Of a stretch of DNA of 64,000 nucleotides, positions 60,741 to 64,000 are shown in pieces. Location of the stretch: contig OZ243967.1 in NCBI GenBank assembly GCA_965214695.1, forward strand, positions 3,472,001-3,536,000. The letters are read 5' to 3'. A program made the position numbers and the translations under genes. The notes beneath the pieces were generated by a model. The model had not been told where the DNA came from. It ran no database searches and saw only the letters and a program-made list of their open reading frames with translations. Numbering within the stretch: the first letter of the stretch is position 1; each line of letters starts with the position of its first letter. Source of the DNA: JAPOXR01 sp965214695 (lineage in GTDB: Bacteria > Pseudomonadota > Alphaproteobacteria > Rhodobacterales > Rhodobacteraceae).

Positions 60741-61694
60741 GTGTGCAGCAGTGAAAAAATCAGGCAAATCAGCGTGCAGACTACGGTAACGGCGACGGTT
60801 CCATTTTCGGGAATTGGGTTGCACACCGGCCAGCCGGTCAACATGGTCGTGCGTCCGGCTCCGGTGAACCACGGAATCGGCTTTGTCAGGAGTGATGTGC
60901 GGGATCAGGACAACGTGATTCCGGCACGGTATGACCACGTGGTGGAGACGCTGCTTTCGACAACGCTGGCCAATTCCGCCGGCGTGTCGGTCAGGACCAT
61001 CGAACATGTCATGGCCGGACTTGCCGCCTGTGGAATCGTCAATGCCAGGATCGAGTTGGACGGACCCGAGGTTCCGATCATGGATGGCAGCGCGCTGCCA
61101 TTTGCCCGGGAGTTGCTGAAGACCGGAATTCGCCCGCTCGATGCCCCGATTCGGGTCATGCGGGTCAGGCGCCAGGTCACGGTGGCCGGCGATGGATGCA
61201 GCGCCACGCTGGAGCCGTCACCGCACAGCCAGATGGAATTCCGCATATCGTTTCCGGACCCGATCGGCAGCCAGGAGCGCAAGCTCAACCTGGCAAATGG
61301 CGCCATCATCCGGGACCTGGTCTCGAGCAGGACATTCTGCCTGAAATCCCAGATTGCCGGGATCCGGTCGCTGGGCTTCGGCAAGGGTGGCGACGAGCGG
61401 ATCAATGTGCTGATTGCCGATGATGACAGGAACGAGTTCCTGCTCAAGTCGCGCCATGAGGATGAATGCGTGCGGCACAAGATGCTGGATGCAGTTGGCG
61501 ACCTGGCCCTGGCCGGGTGTCCGGTGGTCGGTACATTCAAGGGCTACCGCTCCGGACATGCGGTGACGATCGATTTGCTGCGCAAGCTGTTCGACACGCC
61601 CGGCGCCTTCGAGATCGCTGAGGCCGACCCGGCAACGGCATCCTTCCTTCCAGGCGCCGGTGCCAGCCCCGCCGATATTCCGACCGTTCACTGA
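60741..61694 (+). CDS. lpxC: UDP-3-O-acyl-GlcNAc deacetylase
   Basis: A 317-residue zinc deacetylase, the committed step of lipid A synthesis. 'FSGIGLHTGQPVNMVVRPAP' opens it. Zinc ligands are the His of 'TIEHVMAGLAA' and the His and Asp of 'RHKMLDAVGDLAL', with 'GYRSGHAVT' near the end. The start is GTG 60741 with AAGG upstream; GTG 60774 is also possible. It lies 181 bp after ftsZ. Confidence 0.95.
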   Translation: MCSSEKIRQISVQTTVTATVPFSGIGLHTGQPVNMVVRPAPVNHGIGFVRSDVRDQDNVIPARYDHVVETLLSTTLANSAGVSVRTIEHVMAGLAACGIVNARIELDGPEVPIMDGSALPFARELLKTGIRPLDAPIRVMRVRRQVTVAGDGCSATLEPSPHSQMEFRISFPDPIGSQERKLNLANGAIIRDLVSSRTFCLKSQIAGIRSLGFGKGGDERINVLIADDDRNEFLLKSRHEDECVRHKMLDAVGDLALAGCPVVGTFKGYRSGHAVTIDLLRKLFDTPGAFEIAEADPATASFLPGAGASPADIPTVH

Positions 61695-61818
61695 AGGATC
61701 GGGAGTGATTTCTCCGCGGCACTGGTATTGAACCGGTTTCCCGTGTAGCTGATACTGCCTGTTCCTGGAATTCGCCGGAGAGCGATGCTTCCTGGTGTAC
61801 AATCACTGTGAAGACGAC

Positions 61819-62658
61819 ATGATGACATTTTTCCCTGTTGGCAGATTGATCCTGCCCGTCATTGCCCTGGCCCTGCTGGCCGGTTGCAGCGGCAATGACG
61901 ACATTCCGCTGGAATCCTTTACTGCCGAGGAGATCTATCACCGGGCGGATGGCTTGCGCCGGGGGCGTGATTTTGAGGATGCCGCCAAGATGTTCGAGGA
62001 GATCGAAAGGCTGTACCCGTACTCGGAATGGGCACGACGCGGCACCGTTATGGCAGCATATTCGTATGGCCTGGCCGAGGATTACGATGCAAGCAGGGCA
62101 GCAGCCCAGCGCTTCCTGCACTCCTATCCGGGTGACGAGGAGGCGGCGTACGCCCAGTATCTGGTGGCGATGAGTTATTTCGAGCAGATCGACAAGCGTG
62201 GCAGGGACCAGGCGATTACCGAGAATGCGACCCGGGAGCTGGAAACGCTGATCAAGGAATATGGCGACAGCGACTATGCGAGGACCGCGTCACTCAAATT
62301 CGACCTCATGCACAACCATCGCGCCGCCAAGGAAATGGAGGTCGGTCGCTACTATCTGAAGGGCGGCCATTACGCCTCGGCAATCAACCGGTTCCAGACT
62401 GTCATAACCGTCTATGAAACCACCTCCTTCGTCCCGGAGGCGCTGCACCGCATGGTCGAGGCCTACCTGTCACTCGGCCTTGTCGAGGAAGCCAGGGAGA
62501 CCGCGGCCATTCTGGGCTACAACTACCAAGGGAATGAATGGTACGAAGATTCCCACCGGCTGTTTACCAGCCGGCAACTGGCGCCACCTTCGGCCGCCGA
62601 GCGGGAGGGGCTGTTGCGCCAGTTCTACCGAAGAACCATCAAGGGCGAGTGGCTGTAA
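61819..62658 (+). CDS. bamD: Outer-membrane assembly lipoprotein BamD
   Basis: A ~279-residue lipoprotein with signal peptide and lipobox 'LALLAGC' (Cys23 from ATG 61819). TPR repeats follow ('AEEIYHRADGLRRGRDFEDA', 'ARRGTVMAAYSYGLAEDYDA', 'PEALHRMVEAYLSLGLVEEA'). It is part of the BAM complex that inserts beta-barrel proteins. A GTG at 61795 would give a longer leader and is less likely. Confidence 0.93.
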   Translation: MMTFFPVGRLILPVIALALLAGCSGNDDIPLESFTAEEIYHRADGLRRGRDFEDAAKMFEEIERLYPYSEWARRGTVMAAYSYGLAEDYDASRAAAQRFLHSYPGDEEAAYAQYLVAMSYFEQIDKRGRDQAITENATRELETLIKEYGDSDYARTASLKFDLMHNHRAAKEMEVGRYYLKGGHYASAINRFQTVITVYETTSFVPEALHRMVEAYLSLGLVEEARETAAILGYNYQGNEWYEDSHRLFTSRQLAPPSAAEREGLLRQFYRRTIKGEWL

Positions 62659-62679
62659 CGGAATCGAGGTCAGCCATTC

Positions 62680-64000
62680 ATGCTGTGCAGCCTGTCGGTC
62701 CGTAATGTCCTGCTGATCAGGCATCTCGAGATCGAGTTCGGTGACGGCCTCAACGTGTTGACCGGCGAGACCGGTGCCGGGAAATCAATTCTGCTGGATT
62801 CGCTCGGCTTTGTCCTTGGCAGCCCGTTGCAGCCAAACATGCACGCATCGGCGGCCGACCAATGCGAAGTCGCCGCCATTTTCGACATCTCCGCCAACCG
62901 GGCAGCGCAAGCGGTACTCGACGAGATCGGAGTTCCGGCAGAGGACGAATTGCATCTTCGCCGGAACCTCCAGCCCTCGGGCCGGACCACGAGCTTCATC
63001 AATGATCGACGATGCAGCCTGTCGGCGCTGGGCAGGTTGGCAGAGGTGCTGGTCGAGATCCACGGGCAGGTCGATGACCGCGGCCTGTTGAATCCGGGTC
63101 GCCACCGGCAGCTGCTCGACCGGTTTGCCGGGCATGGGCATGCGCTGGGTGAGGTGAGGGACGGCTGGGCAGGCTGGCAGAAGACGCTGACGCGGTATCG
63201 GCAGGCACGGGAAAAGCAGGAGGCGGCAACACGCGAGCGGGAGTTCTGCGAGCACGCGATCGCCGAGTTGGACGAGATGGACCTGCAGGAAGGGGAGGAT
63301 GAGGAGCTGGACCGGCGCCGGACGGCGCTGAAACTGTTCCAGCGATACGAGGAGAGCATTGTCCGGGCCGAACAGGCCATCGGCAATTCCGGCGCCGAAG
63401 GGCATGTTGCCGAAGCCATTTCCTGGCTAGAACGGGCGGCCCCGATGAATGAGCCGCGGCTGCACGGCGCCGTCGAGGCGCTCGACCGCGCCATCGCCGA
63501 GCTCGCCGATGCCCGGCACGGCCTTGAACTCGTTCGCTCCGGCAATGACCGGGACCCGGGGGAAATCGAACGGATCGAGGAACGGCTGTTCGCAATCCGG
63601 GCGCTGGCCCGAAAGCACGCGGTCAGGCCGGACCAGTTGCAGGAGGTTGCCCGGAAGTTGGCGGCCAGCATGACGGATTTGGCGCAGCTGGACCAGGATG
63701 TCGGGATGCTGGACCGGCTCCATGACGAGCAGGCTCGATCCTACCGGGAGGCGGCCAGCAGGCTCTCGGAAGGACGGCACCGGGCGTCTGCCCGGCTGGA
63801 CCGGGCGATGAAGAAGGAGACCGGCCCGCTGAAACTGAAACATGCCGTGTTCAGGACCGTGGTGACCGAAGATCAGCAAGGACCGGACGGGATGGACCGG
63901 GTCGCCTTCACCGTGTCGACCGATCCGTCGCACCCGCCGGGTCCGATCGGCTCCATCGCGTCGGGTGGCGAGCTCTCCCGTTTCATGCTGGCATTGAAGG
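62680..64000 (+). CDS. recN: DNA repair protein RecN (cut by window end)
   Basis: The first 440 codons of an SMC-like ATPase are visible. Walker A is 'LTGETGAGKSILLDSLGFVL', followed by 'VEIHGQVDDRGLLNPGRHRQ' (the family has H-x-Q near here) and two long coiled-coil arms. The last visible residues 'SIASGGELSRFMLALK' are the ABC signature. RecN helps double-strand-break repair. It lies 21 bp after bamD. No LexA box was seen directly upstream. Confidence 0.95.
   Translation, partial: MLCSLSVRNVLLIRHLEIEFGDGLNVLTGETGAGKSILLDSLGFVLGSPLQPNMHASAADQCEVAAIFDISANRAAQAVLDEIGVPAEDELHLRRNLQPSGRTTSFINDRRCSLSALGRLAEVLVEIHGQVDDRGLLNPGRHRQLLDRFAGHGHALGEVRDGWAGWQKTLTRYRQAREKQEAATREREFCEHAIAELDEMDLQEGEDEELDRRRTALKLFQRYEESIVRAEQAIGNSGAEGHVAEAISWLERAAPMNEPRLHGAVEALDRAIAELADARHGLELVRSGNDRDPGEIERIEERLFAIRALARKHAVRPDQLQEVARKLAASMTDLAQLDQDVGMLDRLHDEQARSYREAASRLSEGRHRASARLDRAMKKETGPLKLKHAVFRTVVTEDQQGPDGMDRVAFTVSTDPSHPPGPIGSIASGGELSRFMLALK

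Noticed and set aside
1..64000. CRISPR arrays and intact insertion sequences
   Set aside because: No regularly spaced short repeats and no intact transposase with terminal inverted repeats were seen.

Overview
The window looks like a GC-rich alphaproteobacterial chromosome. It has a complete division and cell-wall (dcw) cluster followed by lpxC, bamD and recN, so the cell is Gram-negative with lipid A and an outer membrane. The uvrD promoter carries a GTTC-N7-GTTC box, the LexA site type of Alphaproteobacteria, and FtsZ ends in the usual IPAYARRQAN-type tail. No species can be named from the sequence alone.

Layout. 1-5959: an SDR oxidoreductase tail, a TIM-barrel sugar isomerase and a complete branched-chain-amino-acid-type ABC importer (livF, livH, binding protein, livM, livG). 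6120-8768: two type II toxin-antitoxin pairs (RES/Xre and a HigBA-like pair) around a broken RidA-family gene. 9094-12176: a LacI-type regulator divergent from a fatty-acid desaturase and a PanB-like protein. 12347-14103: a decayed second copy of the importer region whose binding-protein gene is nonetheless identical to the first over about 1375 bp. 14188-17985: the wreck of a type I restriction-modification locus (hsdM and hsdR remnants) with passengers: a HEPN/MNT pair, an Xre-ImmA protease and a doubly mutated DUF4411 gene. 18195-19365: a Uma2-family protein and a PNPOx-like protein. 19414-22545: a hisBHAFE operon on the minus strand. 22705-27123: a DMT transporter with no canonical start codon, hipBA with three operators, a plasmid-type gene fragment, and a broken tetR next to an SRPBCC gene, ending near tRNA-Gly(GCC). 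27555-31861: terC and pyruvate carboxylase on the minus strand. 31036-37811: a tandem array. 37461-41131: uvrD and mrp. 41627-64000: mraZ-rsmH-ftsL-ftsI-murE-murF-mraY-murD-ftsW-murG-murC-murB-ddl-ftsQ-ftsA-ftsZ-lpxC-bamD-recN, all on the plus strand and mostly overlapping.

The most striking feature is the array between pyc and uvrD. These genes were divergent neighbours. The 1360-bp stretch holding the first 275 codons of pyc, the intergenic promoter region and the first 117 codons of uvrD is present three times, and between the copies sit two copies of a ~1.35-kb cargo encoding an MntA-HepT toxin-antitoxin pair. One intact pyc lies at the left edge and one intact uvrD at the right edge, as expected from single-crossover integration of a circle followed by amplification. 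Each cargo lies downstream of, and in the same direction as, a duplicated LexA-box uvrD promoter, which could tie the TA module to DNA damage.

The left 28 kb is accessory and rich in TA modules and broken genes. The right 22 kb is conserved core biosynthesis of envelope and division proteins.
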